From: Aminobacterium sp. MB27-C1
Lineage (GTDB): Bacteria; Synergistota; Synergistia; Synergistales; Aminobacteriaceae
Direction of reading: 5' to 3'
Assembly: GCF_030908405.1 (NCBI RefSeq)
Contig: NZ_CP133089.1
Location: 1,488,001-1,552,000 of the forward strand
Length of the DNA: 64,000 nucleotides
Positions within the stretch are counted from its first letter, which is position 1. Each line of letters opens with the position of its first letter. The position numbers and the translations under genes were made by a program. Of this stretch, positions 1 through 9,495 are shown piece by piece. The notes beneath the pieces are model-generated. The model was given only the letters and a program-made list of their open reading frames with translations. It searched no databases and had not been told where the DNA came from.

Positions 1-863
1 ACTCTTAAAGAAGCTATTCTTTCAGACATCATTCGTTGCTGACGTTCATAAGCTTCTACTAGACCTTGATAATGAGCCCAACCATCTTCCCAAATGTTTT
101 GCCATTCCCAAGCCCTGTTTTTACGTCTTTCCAACGCATCAATATGACACTGAAATGAAGATAGCTTTCTCTCTAAAAAGGCACGTCGGGAAAAGTAGTA
201 ATAACGACGTTTTTCTTCTAGCTCATCTAAAAGCTCCCGAGCCTTCGCAGCGATAACAACTAGAGGCGCAATTTCATCACGACGAGTTGTTAATTCAAAA
301 ACTAAAGTCTCTAAACGCGTCAATTCTTCTGTCGCCGATTTTAACTTTTGGCTCGCATCTTCTCTCTTTTTACGATATTGATCAATGCCAAAAAGAGCCT
401 CTAATACAGCCCGCCTTTGCATCGGCCTCTGATGAATTGCTTCTGCCACTTCACCTTGGCCAATAAAAGAAAAACGTTCGCCTTCTAAATGCCACTGACG
501 TTTCACATCCTCTAAATCTTGCAGGCGAATCCGCATTCCATCTACTGCAATAACCGATCCAGTATCAGAGGCGTAATCTCTTTTTATGGTACAAATCTTC
601 GGATCTTCTCTAAGAGAAAGAGCTACCTCCGTTGATGTAGCAGGCTGAAGACTTATGCTCCCCTGAAAAAGAAGATCACTTTGTTTCGTTATTCTAAGAC
701 ACGTAGGGCTACCCTCTCCAAGTACCCAGCGCAGCCCATCTAGTATATTGCTTTTACCACTACCGTTAGGACCTACAATAGCTGTAAAACCAGGAGAGAA
801 GGTTAGTTCGTGAGTTCCACCGAAACTTTTAAACCCCTTAAGACGAAGTCGTTCGATAAACAC
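1..863 (-). CDS. smc: Chromosome partition protein SMC, N-terminal part (runs off the left edge)
   Basis: About 287 codons of an SMC ATPase are visible, read from a GTG at 861-863 with a GGGAGG ribosome site about 9 bases upstream; the frame is open to base 1. The N-terminal ABC-type head shows the typical opening RLRLKGFKSF, the Walker A motif GPNGSGKSN and the Q-loop region FSFIGQGEVAEAI, followed by charged heptad-like sequence that begins the long coiled coil. SMC forms a dimer with ScpA/ScpB and organises and segregates the chromosome in the cytoplasm. The start lies inside the end of rng (26-base overlap), so it is translated from the same message as the cell-shape operon upstream. Hinge and C-terminal head lie outside the window. 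Confidence 0.93.
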   Translation of the reverse strand, partial: MFIERLRLKGFKSFGGTHELTFSPGFTAIVGPNGSGKSNILDGLRWVLGEGSPTCLRITKQSDLLFQGSISLQPATSTEVALSLREDPKICTIKRDYASDTGSVIAVDGMRIRLQDLEDVKRQWHLEGERFSFIGQGEVAEAIHQRPMQRRAVLEALFGIDQYRKKREDASQKLKSATEELTRLETLVFELTTRRDEIAPLVVIAAKARELLDELEEKRRYYYFSRRAFLERKLSSFQCHIDALERRKNRAWEWQNIWEDGWAHYQGLVEAYERQQRMMSERIASLR

Positions 864-2340
864 GAATCTGAGCCTCCCACTGCTCCATTTGTTCTACGCG
901 ACGCTCTACTATGTCTATTGGCCCCTGAACATCAAGCCTGAACTTTTCCCAAGCAAATTCTGAAGCCGCTACTATGAAGATACGTCTTTGCAACTCTTCT
1001 TCCCATAAGGGGAGATACGTTTCTGCAATATATTGAGCAATAGCAGGGTGTGCTTCTAAAAGCATAGCCTCTGACTTGTTCGAAAGAGCTACTTTTCTCA
1101 AAAAACGTTTGACATGCATAGCTACTGTGTCTTCTTTCAAGACCCAGCCATACCCTCCACAGAAAGGACATCCACGGGTCATAACGGATCGCACATCTGG
1201 GCGAGCTCTCTTTCGAGTTATTTCAACAAGGCCTAATTGAGATACTCCAAAAATCCTTGCTCTATATCGATCGTTCTGAAATACTTCGTCCAGTCTATGA
1301 AGCAGTTTCTGCCTGTCTTCTTCATATTCCATATCTATAAAATCAATAACCACAATTCCGCCAATAGCTCGCAGTCGAAGTTGGCGAGCTATTTCATCAG
1401 CAGCCTCCAAATTAGTATCAAGAACTGTATGGCGCAAGTCAGTATCTCCCACATATTTTCCTGTATTTACATCAATGACAGTGAGAGCTTCTGTATGATC
1501 AATAATAAGATACGCACCAGATCGAAGCCATACTTTTCGATCAAGAGCCGTTTCTAACTCTCTCTCGATTCCATAAAAATCAAAAATAGGGGAATTTCCT
1601 TCATATAAATTAACATCAAGCTCTTTACCGTTCATAATGCGTTTCAAATATTCATTAACTTTATGAAATTCTTCTTCACTATCTATTACTATTTCCCCAA
1701 CGTCTCCAGTCAACTCGTCTCGAAGCACACGTCCAACAAGACCTATGTCTCTATAGATAAGACATGGAGCTGTCTGGACCTCCGCTTCGTGGCTAATTTC
1801 ATTCCACAAATCCAAGAGAACATGCAAGTCGTGAAAAAGAGCTTCTTCCTCTACTCCTTCCGCAGCTGTACGGATAATTACACCAAAGCCTTCTCCTTCT
1901 TCTCTCAGCTTTTTGGCAATGGAGCGAAGACGCTTTCGTTCGTCTTCATTCGATATTCTTTTAGAAACACCTGTTTCCTGTCCATCGGGAACCAGAACAA
2001 GATAACGACCAGGCAAAGAGATTCTGGAGGTCACTCGTGCACCTTTATTTTTTCGAGCTGCCTTAACAACCTGAACAACCACTTCCAAATTAGGCTTTAA
2101 ATCAAGACCTTTGGCATCATTCAAATATAAGAAAGCGTTACGTCCATCGCCCAAATTTACAAAAGCAGCGTGGATTCCAGGTAAAACACTATCAACTCTC
2201 GCCTTATAGATTTCACCTGTTTTCTGACGTTCCCACATCCGTTCTACGAAAATATCAACAAGCCGCCCCTTTTCAAGGATGGCAACCCTCATTTCCTCAG
2301 GATCTAAAGTGTTAGCAATTATTTTTCTGTCTGTCATCAT
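838..2340 (-). CDS. rng: Ribonuclease G/E family endoribonuclease
   Basis: The 500-residue protein has the length and layout of RNase G: an N-terminal segment with an S1 RNA-binding insertion (about residues 37-115), the RNase H-like and DNase I-like catalytic core with the metal-binding region around VIDVNTGK and DFIDM, and a Zn-link CPFC near residue 390. Members cut single-stranded RNA and mature 16S rRNA 5' ends and mRNAs. It lacks the long disordered C-terminal scaffold of RNase E. An AGGGGG ribosome site precedes two tandem ATG codons at 2340. The gene overlaps the DUF2344 gene upstream by 4 bases and smc downstream by 26. Pairing of rng with the radical-SAM/DUF2344 genes is common in Firmicutes and relatives. 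Confidence 0.93.
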   Translation of the reverse strand: MMTDRKIIANTLDPEEMRVAILEKGRLVDIFVERMWERQKTGEIYKARVDSVLPGIHAAFVNLGDGRNAFLYLNDAKGLDLKPNLEVVVQVVKAARKNKGARVTSRISLPGRYLVLVPDGQETGVSKRISNEDERKRLRSIAKKLREEGEGFGVIIRTAAEGVEEEALFHDLHVLLDLWNEISHEAEVQTAPCLIYRDIGLVGRVLRDELTGDVGEIVIDSEEEFHKVNEYLKRIMNGKELDVNLYEGNSPIFDFYGIERELETALDRKVWLRSGAYLIIDHTEALTVIDVNTGKYVGDTDLRHTVLDTNLEAADEIARQLRLRAIGGIVVIDFIDMEYEEDRQKLLHRLDEVFQNDRYRARIFGVSQLGLVEITRKRARPDVRSVMTRGCPFCGGYGWVLKEDTVAMHVKRFLRKVALSNKSEAMLLEAHPAIAQYIAETYLPLWEEELQRRIFIVAASEFAWEKFRLDVQGPIDIVERRVEQMEQWEAQIRVYRTTSS

Positions 2341-2951
2341 ATAACATCCCCCTGAGGAACTACAGGGTCAACATCTGTTCCGTTCCATACCCCCACAGCG
2401 GTACGGACAAGATGCACATCAGGCCAGCCTTTTACATAGTCAGCCTCAACTATTCTTTTCACCAAAGAACCCGCGCCAAAAGCAAAAGGCGAGCCTAAAA
2501 CAAGTTTTAAAAAAGCTCCATCTCTGGAACTATGCATTATCTTCTGAGGCAAGAATATTCCTTCTTCCACATCATCAACAAATCTATCAAAATTCAAAGG
2601 AGAACGAAAAGACAGCAAATACCCCGATGCATCGCAGCTTTTACTTAAAGAAGGTCCTTCATAAATCTGTGCACCTGTTATTGTAAAAGCCTCTGGAATA
2701 CAGCTATTCCACTGATATAAAAAATCGTCATTCCAAGAATCAACCCACATATCAGCAGGCTCTGCAAGCGCTACAACACCTACTGGAAGTTCAGGACCTA
2801 AACTTATTCGAGGTCTTGGTGTAAACCCTTCTGTCAAAGCAAAAACTAAACCTGCTCTTCGTCCTGATCTATACAAAAGCTGGGGCATAGCTATATGGGG
2901 GATAAAACATCCCCGTCCCCTTTTGGCATAGGTAAGCCTTACTCGAATCAT
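2337..2951 (-). CDS. Radical-SAM-associated DUF2344 family protein (TIGR03936-like)
   Basis: The 204-residue protein resembles the small partner found beside or fused to TIGR03960 radical SAM enzymes. It opens with the family's typical RVRLTYAKRGRGCFIPHIAMPQLLYRS-type segment and has the conserved middle FTPRPRISLGPELPVG. The function is not established in the family; a role in RNA modification or another cofactor-dependent reaction is only suggested by constant linkage with the radical SAM partner and rng. Start and stop overlap both neighbours by 4 bases (ATGA type), so translation is probably coupled. In many bacteria the two parts are one polypeptide; here they are separate. Confidence 0.8.
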   Translation of the reverse strand: MIRVRLTYAKRGRGCFIPHIAMPQLLYRSGRRAGLVFALTEGFTPRPRISLGPELPVGVVALAEPADMWVDSWNDDFLYQWNSCIPEAFTITGAQIYEGPSLSKSCDASGYLLSFRSPLNFDRFVDDVEEGIFLPQKIMHSSRDGAFLKLVLGSPFAFGAGSLVKRIVEADYVKGWPDVHLVRTAVGVWNGTDVDPVVPQGDVI

Positions 2952-4786
2952 AGTAACGATCCCCCTTTAGACCACTGGCAGCCATTATTTTGCCAACCAC
3001 ATCCATGGCAGTGAGACCAACGACAATCTGGGGTAAGCTGCTTTTTTACTGCATTTTCATGCTCCGACCATAAAAATGCACGAGATACCCCTGTATCAAT
3101 ATGATCCCAGGGAAGATGCTCACTATGAGATCTTTGACGTGTTGTATAAAAAAGAGGATCTATATCGTTTTCTTCAAAAGCACTAAACCATCGTTGAAGG
3201 GAAAAAGTTTCACTCCACCCATCGAATCGAGCACCCTTTCTCCATGCACTTTCAATAACTTTTGCCAAGCGACGATCGCCTCTGGCAAAGACACCTTCAA
3301 GAAAAGTCTGCTCTGGCTCATGATACTTTAATGACACACGGCGATTATAGATTTGATGTTTTAAAAACTGACCTTTTTCTCGAAGTTCATCAATAGAGTT
3401 TTGTCGTTCCCACTGGAAAGGCGTATGCCCCTTCGGGACAAAACCAGCTACTGAAACAGCAATATTTACATTTCTTTTACATGCCTTACCAATCGACAAA
3501 GCGTGAAGAGCAATATCAATAATTCCTTTTAAATCCTCCTCTGTTTCGGTAGGAAGCCCCATCATGAAATACAATTTGACTCTATTCCAACCATGGTTGA
3601 AGGCAGCATTCAATGAATTATCAATATTTTCTTCTGTTACTCCCTTATTAATAACGTCTCTAAGTCTCTGCGTACCCGCTTCAGGAGCAAAAGTCAAACC
3701 GCCACGACGCATAATTTCAAGGTTCGCAGCTAAATCGACTGAAAAGGAATCCATTCTTAAACTTGGCAAACTCAGTTTTACACCTTTCTCGTCAAGGAAA
3801 GGTGCAACATCGTTAAGCAATGTGTTGAGGCCAGAAAAATCACACGAGGCTAACGAAACCAGGCCAACCTCCTCCCAACCTGAGGCAAGAACAAGTCGTT
3901 GTATTATTTCTTTTATTTCTTCAGGGGTACGTTCTCGCACTGGGCGGTAAATTATACCTGCCTGACAAAAGCGACATCCTCGCGTGCATCCTCTGAAAAT
4001 TTCCACAGGAACTCTATCATGAACAATTCCTGCGGCAGGAACAATAAGACTATCCGGGTAAAAAGCACCACGAAAATCTTGTATCACTTGCCGCTTTATA
4101 GGCAATGTTTGATGAACAGAAGAAAAAGAGACTCCCTCTTCTCCATAGGTAACATCCACAAGAGAAGGAACATAAACTCCCTCTATCCTTGACAATGCCA
4201 ATAAGCGTTCATCTCTCGATAGCCCCTTTGTTTCAGCTAACACATCAACCATCTGGGGAAGTGTAATTTCTCCTGCCCCAAGACAAAAAGCATCAATAAA
4301 AGGCGCTATTGGTTCTGGTGTTAAAGCCCCAGGCCCCCCGGCAAAAACAATAGGGTCACTTTCCCCTCTCTCTTCTGAATAGAGAGGGATTCCTCCTAAA
4401 TCAAGCATTGTTAATATATTAGTAAAGCTTAATTCATATTGAAGGGTAAATCCTACGGCATCAAATGTAGATAGAGGACGATCTGTCTCTATAGAGCCAA
4501 GCAACAGATTGTTTTTCCTCAACAGATCCTCCATGTCAATCCACGGACAATAGGCACGCTCCACATCAGCCCGTGGAAGATGCTTAAGAAGGCTATAAAG
4601 TATCTGGAAACCAACGTAACTCATTCCTATTTCATACACATCAGGAAAGGCCAAACAAAAACGCACAAGAGATGGATCTGGCTCTTTAGGCTTTACCGGT
4701 CCCCACTCGCAACCAGCATAGCGCGAGGGACGGGAAACCTGTGCCAAAAGAGGCCACAGCGCATCCTCAAACTCAGGGAATTTCAT
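2948..4786 (-). CDS. TIGR03960 family B12-binding-like radical SAM protein
   Basis: This 612-residue protein has an N-terminal Rossmann/B12-binding-like region (about residues 40-200) and a radical SAM core whose cluster motif CTRGCRFC lies near residues 264-271. The core continues through a TIM-barrel-like region with GLPTETEED. The C-terminus carries a second Cys/His-rich patch (C-x5-C-x2-C-x5-C, near residues 588-603), possibly for another metal cluster. The substrate is unknown for the family. A GGGAGG site precedes the ATG at 4786. It overlaps the DUF2344 gene by 4 bases and sits 21 bases after rodA, so it belongs to the long operon. I am confident in the family, not in any reaction. Confidence 0.86.
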   Translation of the reverse strand: MKFPEFEDALWPLLAQVSRPSRYAGCEWGPVKPKEPDPSLVRFCLAFPDVYEIGMSYVGFQILYSLLKHLPRADVERAYCPWIDMEDLLRKNNLLLGSIETDRPLSTFDAVGFTLQYELSFTNILTMLDLGGIPLYSEERGESDPIVFAGGPGALTPEPIAPFIDAFCLGAGEITLPQMVDVLAETKGLSRDERLLALSRIEGVYVPSLVDVTYGEEGVSFSSVHQTLPIKRQVIQDFRGAFYPDSLIVPAAGIVHDRVPVEIFRGCTRGCRFCQAGIIYRPVRERTPEEIKEIIQRLVLASGWEEVGLVSLASCDFSGLNTLLNDVAPFLDEKGVKLSLPSLRMDSFSVDLAANLEIMRRGGLTFAPEAGTQRLRDVINKGVTEENIDNSLNAAFNHGWNRVKLYFMMGLPTETEEDLKGIIDIALHALSIGKACKRNVNIAVSVAGFVPKGHTPFQWERQNSIDELREKGQFLKHQIYNRRVSLKYHEPEQTFLEGVFARGDRRLAKVIESAWRKGARFDGWSETFSLQRWFSAFEENDIDPLFYTTRQRSHSEHLPWDHIDTGVSRAFLWSEHENAVKKQLTPDCRWSHCHGCGWQNNGCQWSKGGSLL

Positions 4787-4807
4787 ATAATTCCTCCCAA
4801 CAAAAAT

Positions 4808-5917
4808 CTATTCATAATCTTTCACTGTCGAAAGATATACGCTCATAATGAGAGCCATGGCAATAAAAACAGCTAAGAGAGAACTACCACCATAGCTTAA
4901 GAAAGGAAGTGGCAATCCAGTAACAGGAAGAAGTCCCATGCTCATGCCAATTGATTCTATAACCTGGAACCAAATCCATGTTGCCAAACAAGCGACTAAC
5001 ACCTTTCCTCGTGTATCCTTACAACGAAGACCAGCTTCGATTATTTTCCAAAATAAAATAGAAAAGAGAGCTAATAGCAAAATAGCTCCCAAAAAACCAA
5101 ATTCCTCAGCATAAACGCTAAAGATAAAATCAGTATGTGGTTCCGGCAGAAAACGAAGCTTACTCTGAAGCCCTTGAAGAAAGCCTTTTCCAAACAGCCC
5201 ACCTGAACCAACAGCAATTCGTGATTGAATAACGTTATATCCTGCTCCTAGAGGATCCAGAGCAGGGTTCAAAAAGACAAGTAACCTTTTTTTCTGATAC
5301 TCTTTCAAAAATTGCCACCCTATAGGAAGCAACATAAAACCCAAACTAGTTAGCGTCAAGGTATATTTTTTCGGAGCCCCTGCAATAATTAAAGCAACGA
5401 AAGTCATAAGGCCATATACTATAGTACTCCCCAAGTCTGGTTGTATGAATACAAGTAAACTAGAAACGGAAGCAAGAGCCAGCCCTCCTATAAAACGAGA
5501 TAACGTGTCTGGCGGATATCGACATAAATGTTTGGACAAAACAAGTGCCAGACCTATTTTCCCCGCCTCAGAAGGTTGGAAATGAAAGGGACCGAGGTTC
5601 AGCCAACTTTGAGCACCTTTTATTGTTAACCCCATGATAAGAACGATGAGAAGCAATATGACAGATGCCCAATATAAAGGGTACGCCCAACGAAGCAAGC
5701 GACGATAGCCTATTTTCAATACGAGCAGAAAAACAACAATAGAGATACCGCCCCATACAAGCTGACGGAGAGCAAATCCACCAGTTCTATGAGTAACTCC
5801 TACTCCTGCACTGTATATAGATATAACGCCTAAAGCAAAGAGAGCAAGTACCGAAAAAAAGAGTACTTTATCTCCATATATTATAAGTTCCTTTAACGAT
5901 AGCTTCTTTTCATCCAT
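4808..5917 (-). CDS. rodA: Rod-shape-determining protein RodA (SEDS glycosyltransferase)
   Basis: The 369-residue polytopic membrane protein matches the SEDS family, with about ten hydrophobic segments. Hallmarks include the extracellular segment with FQPSEAGKIGL, the loop LVFIQPDLGST and the C-terminal TGLPLPFLSYGGSS. RodA polymerises lipid II glycan strands together with the class B transpeptidase PBP2 during cell elongation. The same operon encodes PBP2 (mrdA), MreB, MreC and MreD, which supports the RodA rather than FtsW assignment. The ATG at 5917 has only a weak ribosome site; minE ends 15 bases upstream, so coupling is likely. Confidence 0.94.
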   Translation of the reverse strand: MDEKKLSLKELIIYGDKVLFFSVLALFALGVISIYSAGVGVTHRTGGFALRQLVWGGISIVVFLLVLKIGYRRLLRWAYPLYWASVILLLIVLIMGLTIKGAQSWLNLGPFHFQPSEAGKIGLALVLSKHLCRYPPDTLSRFIGGLALASVSSLLVFIQPDLGSTIVYGLMTFVALIIAGAPKKYTLTLTSLGFMLLPIGWQFLKEYQKKRLLVFLNPALDPLGAGYNVIQSRIAVGSGGLFGKGFLQGLQSKLRFLPEPHTDFIFSVYAEEFGFLGAILLLALFSILFWKIIEAGLRCKDTRGKVLVACLATWIWFQVIESIGMSMGLLPVTGLPLPFLSYGGSSLLAVFIAMALIMSVYLSTVKDYE

Positions 5918-5932
5918 CCGGCTTCATAATCT

Positions 5933-6202
5933 CTATTCGCTCTTATTTGTCCTTTTAATTCTCACAACTGGAATGTTTGCAACAAAGGCAACCGATTTAT
6001 CTGCTCTATCGAGATCCATTTCAATGTTACCCGTATCAATCTCCATGTATTTAGAGAGAACTTCTATCATATCCTTACGAAGTTCTTCCATAAGACCAGG
6101 AGAAATATCAGAACGATCATGAATCAATACGATTTGAAGTCGTTCTTTTGCTGTTTTCTTCGTTCCTTGACGTCCGAAAAGTTTTTGAATTATTCCCATC
6201 AT
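5933..6202 (-). CDS. minE: Cell division topological specificity factor MinE
   Basis: The 89-residue protein has MinE's small size and layout: an N-terminal amphipathic stretch (MGIIQKLFG), the MinD-contact helix containing TAKERLQIVLIHDR, and a C-terminal dimerisation domain. MinE stimulates the MinD ATPase and drives pole-to-pole oscillation so that MinCD inhibits FtsZ away from midcell. GGAGGAG lies upstream of a double ATG; the second ATG at 6199 would give the usual MG start. It follows minD by 22 bases in the normal minC-minD-minE order. A MinE, rather than DivIVA, system agrees with a two-membrane cell. Confidence 0.95.
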   Translation of the reverse strand: MMGIIQKLFGRQGTKKTAKERLQIVLIHDRSDISPGLMEELRKDMIEVLSKYMEIDTGNIEMDLDRADKSVAFVANIPVVRIKRTNKSE

Positions 6203-6224
6203 GCTCTTCTCTCCTCCTAGATCT

Positions 6225-7028
6225 CTATAACCCGAACAACCGTCTTATCCCAGAGAAAAATCCGGACCCTTCGTGACTGTTAAGATTCAAAAAGGGTACC
6301 TCTTTTCCAAGAAGACGATCCGCAATATTCGTAAACGCCTGAGAAGCAAGAGACGTATCTCCACTGGTGAGTGGTTCTCCCCTATTCGCTGATTTAACAA
6401 CGCTCTCATCATCAGGTACGATTCCGATAAGTTCTATGGCCAAGACATCAAGAACGTCCTGAACATCAAGCATTTCTCCTTCTTTGACCATTTTCGGTTT
6501 GACTCTGTTGATAACAAGGCGAATAGGTGCTTTTTCCATAGATTCAAGAAGCCCTATGATACGGTCAGCATCGCGCACTGAAGGAATTTCAGGAGTAGTT
6601 ACGACGAGAGCTTCAGTTGCCCCAATTGCAGCATTTTTAAAGCCCCCTTCTATTCCTGCAGGACTATCTATAAGAATAAAATCAAAGTCTTCTTTTTTGA
6701 GCATTTCGCACAGATCTACCATCTGTTCGGGATTTACTGCATCTTTCGTTCGCGTCTGAGCTGCCGGAAGCAAGAAAAGGTTATCTACCCTTTTATCTCG
6801 TATTAAAGCTTGAGGAAGACGGCATGCACCCTCTATAACATCTATAAAGTTGTAGACTACACGATTCTCCAGCCCCATAACAACGTCAAGATTTCTAAGA
6901 CCAATGTCAGCATCAATGGCCACTACTTTAAATCCAGCTTTGGCCAATGCAAAAGAAACGTTAGCGGTAGTTGTTGTTTTACCAACACCACCCTTACCAG
7001 ACGTTACAACTATGACTCGAGGCTCCAC
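6225..7028 (-). CDS. minD: Septum site-determining ATPase MinD
   Basis: This 267-residue deviant Walker P-loop ATPase carries GKGGVGKTTTTAN at residues 11-23, the Walker B-like region FILIDSPAGIEGG and the MinD-specific AIDADIGLRNLD. The C-terminus ends in the amphipathic membrane-targeting helix (FFSGIRRLFGL). ATP-bound dimers sit on the inner membrane and recruit MinC; MinE triggers release. Translation starts at GTG 7028 behind GGAGGG. Position between minC and minE is canonical. Confidence 0.97.
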   Translation of the reverse strand: MEPRVIVVTSGKGGVGKTTTTANVSFALAKAGFKVVAIDADIGLRNLDVVMGLENRVVYNFIDVIEGACRLPQALIRDKRVDNLFLLPAAQTRTKDAVNPEQMVDLCEMLKKEDFDFILIDSPAGIEGGFKNAAIGATEALVVTTPEIPSVRDADRIIGLLESMEKAPIRLVINRVKPKMVKEGEMLDVQDVLDVLAIELIGIVPDDESVVKSANRGEPLTSGDTSLASQAFTNIADRLLGKEVPFLNLNSHEGSGFFSGIRRLFGL

Positions 7029-7053
7029 GAAAATCCCTCCATTCCCTATGTTC

Positions 7054-7722
7054 TTATAATTTTAGTTCTCGAACAAAGAGAGAACCTTGTTCAAGCGTGA
7101 TAATAACAGGGTGTCCCCACCATTCCATTGAACTATCAAGGTAACTTCCTACTTTATGACCCAACCTAACTTGTTTTGCCTGGAAATCTCCTACTACGAT
7201 ATTTTGCCCCTCATCACCATCGGAGCCAGCATGTGCGAGACCTTTCAGACGCCCCCAGATACAAATATTGCCAGAAGCTATTACTTCCGCTCCATCATTG
7301 ATATGTCCAATAACGACAACGTCGCCTCCATGCTCTATTCGCTGACCGGAACGAAGTGACCGTATAAGGAAAAGAGTATCACAACTTTTTCCCTTCCGCG
7401 GAGAAACTTCACGAGCAGGCTCACCCGTTTTCATCCCCCAGGATTGAAGTAAATACTGGCTCTCTGCATCATACGTAACCCACGATGAAATACATACATG
7501 TTGGGCATAAATAAATTCATTAAGAAGACGTATTATAAAATCCTTGCCTAAAGAACGACCTTGAAAGTCAAGAATAACTTTCATCCCCAACAACGCTTTT
7601 GCCTGAGATGAAAGACTAATAAGGTCTGTTAAAACATCTTTTTCAGATAATTCCTCAGGAACAATAAGACGCAGACCTTCACCTGTTCCCTTCAATTGTA
7701 CTGGAGTTTGAAACGTTTCCAT
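7054..7722 (-). CDS. minC: Septum site-determining protein MinC
   Basis: The protein of about 222 residues has an N-terminal domain that acts on FtsZ and a C-terminal right-handed beta-helix rich in glycine turns (GDVVVIGHINDGAEVIASGNI; LKGLAHAG), which dimerises and binds MinD. I prefer the ATG at 7722: the ATG at 7731 lies only one base after AAGGAGT, whereas 7722 lies 9-10 bases from it. It inhibits Z-ring assembly away from midcell. The gene follows mrdA by about 36 bases, joining the Min system to the shape genes in one transcription unit. Confidence 0.94.
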   Translation of the reverse strand: METFQTPVQLKGTGEGLRLIVPEELSEKDVLTDLISLSSQAKALLGMKVILDFQGRSLGKDFIIRLLNEFIYAQHVCISSWVTYDAESQYLLQSWGMKTGEPAREVSPRKGKSCDTLFLIRSLRSGQRIEHGGDVVVIGHINDGAEVIASGNICIWGRLKGLAHAGSDGDEGQNIVVGDFQAKQVRLGHKVGSYLDSSMEWWGHPVIITLEQGSLFVRELKL

Positions 7723-7758
7723 AGACTCCATACTCCTTCCTTCTTCAGGTCGAGAAAC

Positions 7759-9495
7759 CTATTTCGTCAAATCATGCCCTACGAGGTAAGCCAAAATTTC
7801 ACCTACAATAGGAGCCGCTATAGAACTTCCATGTTCTCCTGCTTCAACAACAGCCACAGCAACGTAGCGTGGCTTATCTACCGGTGCATAACCTGCGAAA
7901 AGTGCGTGATCAGCACCATGAGCATTTTGGGCCGTTCCAGTTTTTCCTGCAACAGTTACCCCGAAAGTTCCAGCTCTCCAACCTGTTCCTCCCTTTACAA
8001 CTTTTTCTAATCCCTCTTGAACAATCTGCATATTTTTCTTGGAAATATTCAATTGTTTGGGGGGAACTGCATTTCTTCTATAAAGATAAGGCGTAACTAA
8101 TTCGCCTCCATTAGCAAATACCCCATACATCCGAGCTAATTGAATCGGAGTCATCAAAAGAAAACCTTGTCCAATAGAATAATTGACCGTGTCTCCCTGA
8201 TACCATGATTCCTTTACAACTCTTTCTTTCCATTCACGACCAGCCCTGTTACCAGAAAGCTCCCCAGGAATATCTATCCCTGTCAACTCTCCGACTCCAA
8301 ATTTCTGTCCCCAATTCGCCAGTCTGTTAATTCCTAATTTTATTCCTACTTGATAAAAGTATACATCACATGAACTGCTTAAAGCTTCTTTTAATGATAT
8401 ACTACCATGTCCGCTTCTTTTCCAACACCTAAAAGTTCTACGACCCAATTGAAAAGCTCCGCTACAGAAAAAACTTGTTTTAGGCGTAACTTCCTTTTCT
8501 TCAAGAGCCGCTATGGAAACTAAGGCCTTAAATGTGGATGCAGGAGGATATACTCCCGCAATACTCCGATCAAGCATAGGCCGCTCCGGGTCGTTCAGCA
8601 ATGACCGCCATTCCTTAGCGGACACTCCCCAAGCCAAGGGGTTATTATCATAAGAAGGGGAGGTATAGAGCACTAAAACAGCTCCTGTTTCAACATCCAA
8701 CGCTACAACAGCTCCTCTATTGCCCTCTATAAGATCAGCCGCTAATCTCTGCGCCCCTAAATCAAGAGTAAGGTAGAGATCTTGTCCCTTCACTGGAGGC
8801 TTAAAATCCAGATCTTGAACGCGTCTTCCCCGGGCATCAACTTCTATTGATTCTTCACCGGGAAGTCCTCGTAAAAGAGATTCATATGAATACTCTACGC
8901 CAGCTTTGCCTATAATATCTCCGCCTACATAATCCCCATCTCGTTTCGACTTCAACTCATCTTCACTTATTTCAGCAACATAACCTGTAACATTTGCAGT
9001 CAAAGCCCCTGAAGGATAGGTTCGACGCCATACTGGAACAGGGAAAAGCTGAGAAGGGAATTCCGGGTCAGCAATAAGTTCTGCCATTTGGGTCAATGTA
9101 AGATTTGAAACAACGCGTACAACCCGATAAGGCGCCCAATATTGCCGCTTCACGGTGGCTTTTATTTCTTCAGGCGTTAATGGGATGCCATGTTTTTGGA
9201 ATATCCTTGATGTTTTAACTGCAAGTTCATCTTTTTCGAGATCAAGAGGATACCCCATAATATCGAAGGTGCGGATATTAATTGCCAAAGGGGCACCATT
9301 ACGGTCAAAAATATTTCCACGAGATGGTGCAAGGCGAATAAATCGAAGACGATTATTAGCCGCTAGTTTAATATAGCTATCGGCATGGATAATCTGAAAA
9401 AAGTAAAGGGCCACGGCAAGTAAAGCTATAGAGCCAAGGATGACTACTCTCCATATGCGGAGACGTCGATCTATATCAGTTCGAGAATTAGACAT
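7759..9495 (-). CDS. mrdA: Penicillin-binding protein 2 (peptidoglycan D,D-transpeptidase MrdA)
   Basis: This class B penicillin-binding protein of about 578 residues has one N-terminal membrane anchor (WRVVILGSIALLAVALYFF), a pedestal/dimerisation domain and a C-terminal transpeptidase domain. The catalytic motifs are SXXK in PASTFKAL, SXN in SSCD (Ser-Ser-Cys at the second motif) and KTGTAQN. PBP2 crosslinks new wall during elongation with RodA. An upstream in-frame extension exists, but the ATG at 9493-9495 gives the usual short cytoplasmic N-terminus and a GGAGG site; the start then overlaps the mreD end by 8 bases. It lies in the order mreB-mreC-mreD-mrdA. Confidence 0.95.
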   Translation of the reverse strand: MSNSRTDIDRRLRIWRVVILGSIALLAVALYFFQIIHADSYIKLAANNRLRFIRLAPSRGNIFDRNGAPLAINIRTFDIMGYPLDLEKDELAVKTSRIFQKHGIPLTPEEIKATVKRQYWAPYRVVRVVSNLTLTQMAELIADPEFPSQLFPVPVWRRTYPSGALTANVTGYVAEISEDELKSKRDGDYVGGDIIGKAGVEYSYESLLRGLPGEESIEVDARGRRVQDLDFKPPVKGQDLYLTLDLGAQRLAADLIEGNRGAVVALDVETGAVLVLYTSPSYDNNPLAWGVSAKEWRSLLNDPERPMLDRSIAGVYPPASTFKALVSIAALEEKEVTPKTSFFCSGAFQLGRRTFRCWKRSGHGSISLKEALSSSCDVYFYQVGIKLGINRLANWGQKFGVGELTGIDIPGELSGNRAGREWKERVVKESWYQGDTVNYSIGQGFLLMTPIQLARMYGVFANGGELVTPYLYRRNAVPPKQLNISKKNMQIVQEGLEKVVKGGTGWRAGTFGVTVAGKTGTAQNAHGADHALFAGYAPVDKPRYVAVAVVEAGEHGSSIAAPIVGEILAYLVGHDLTK

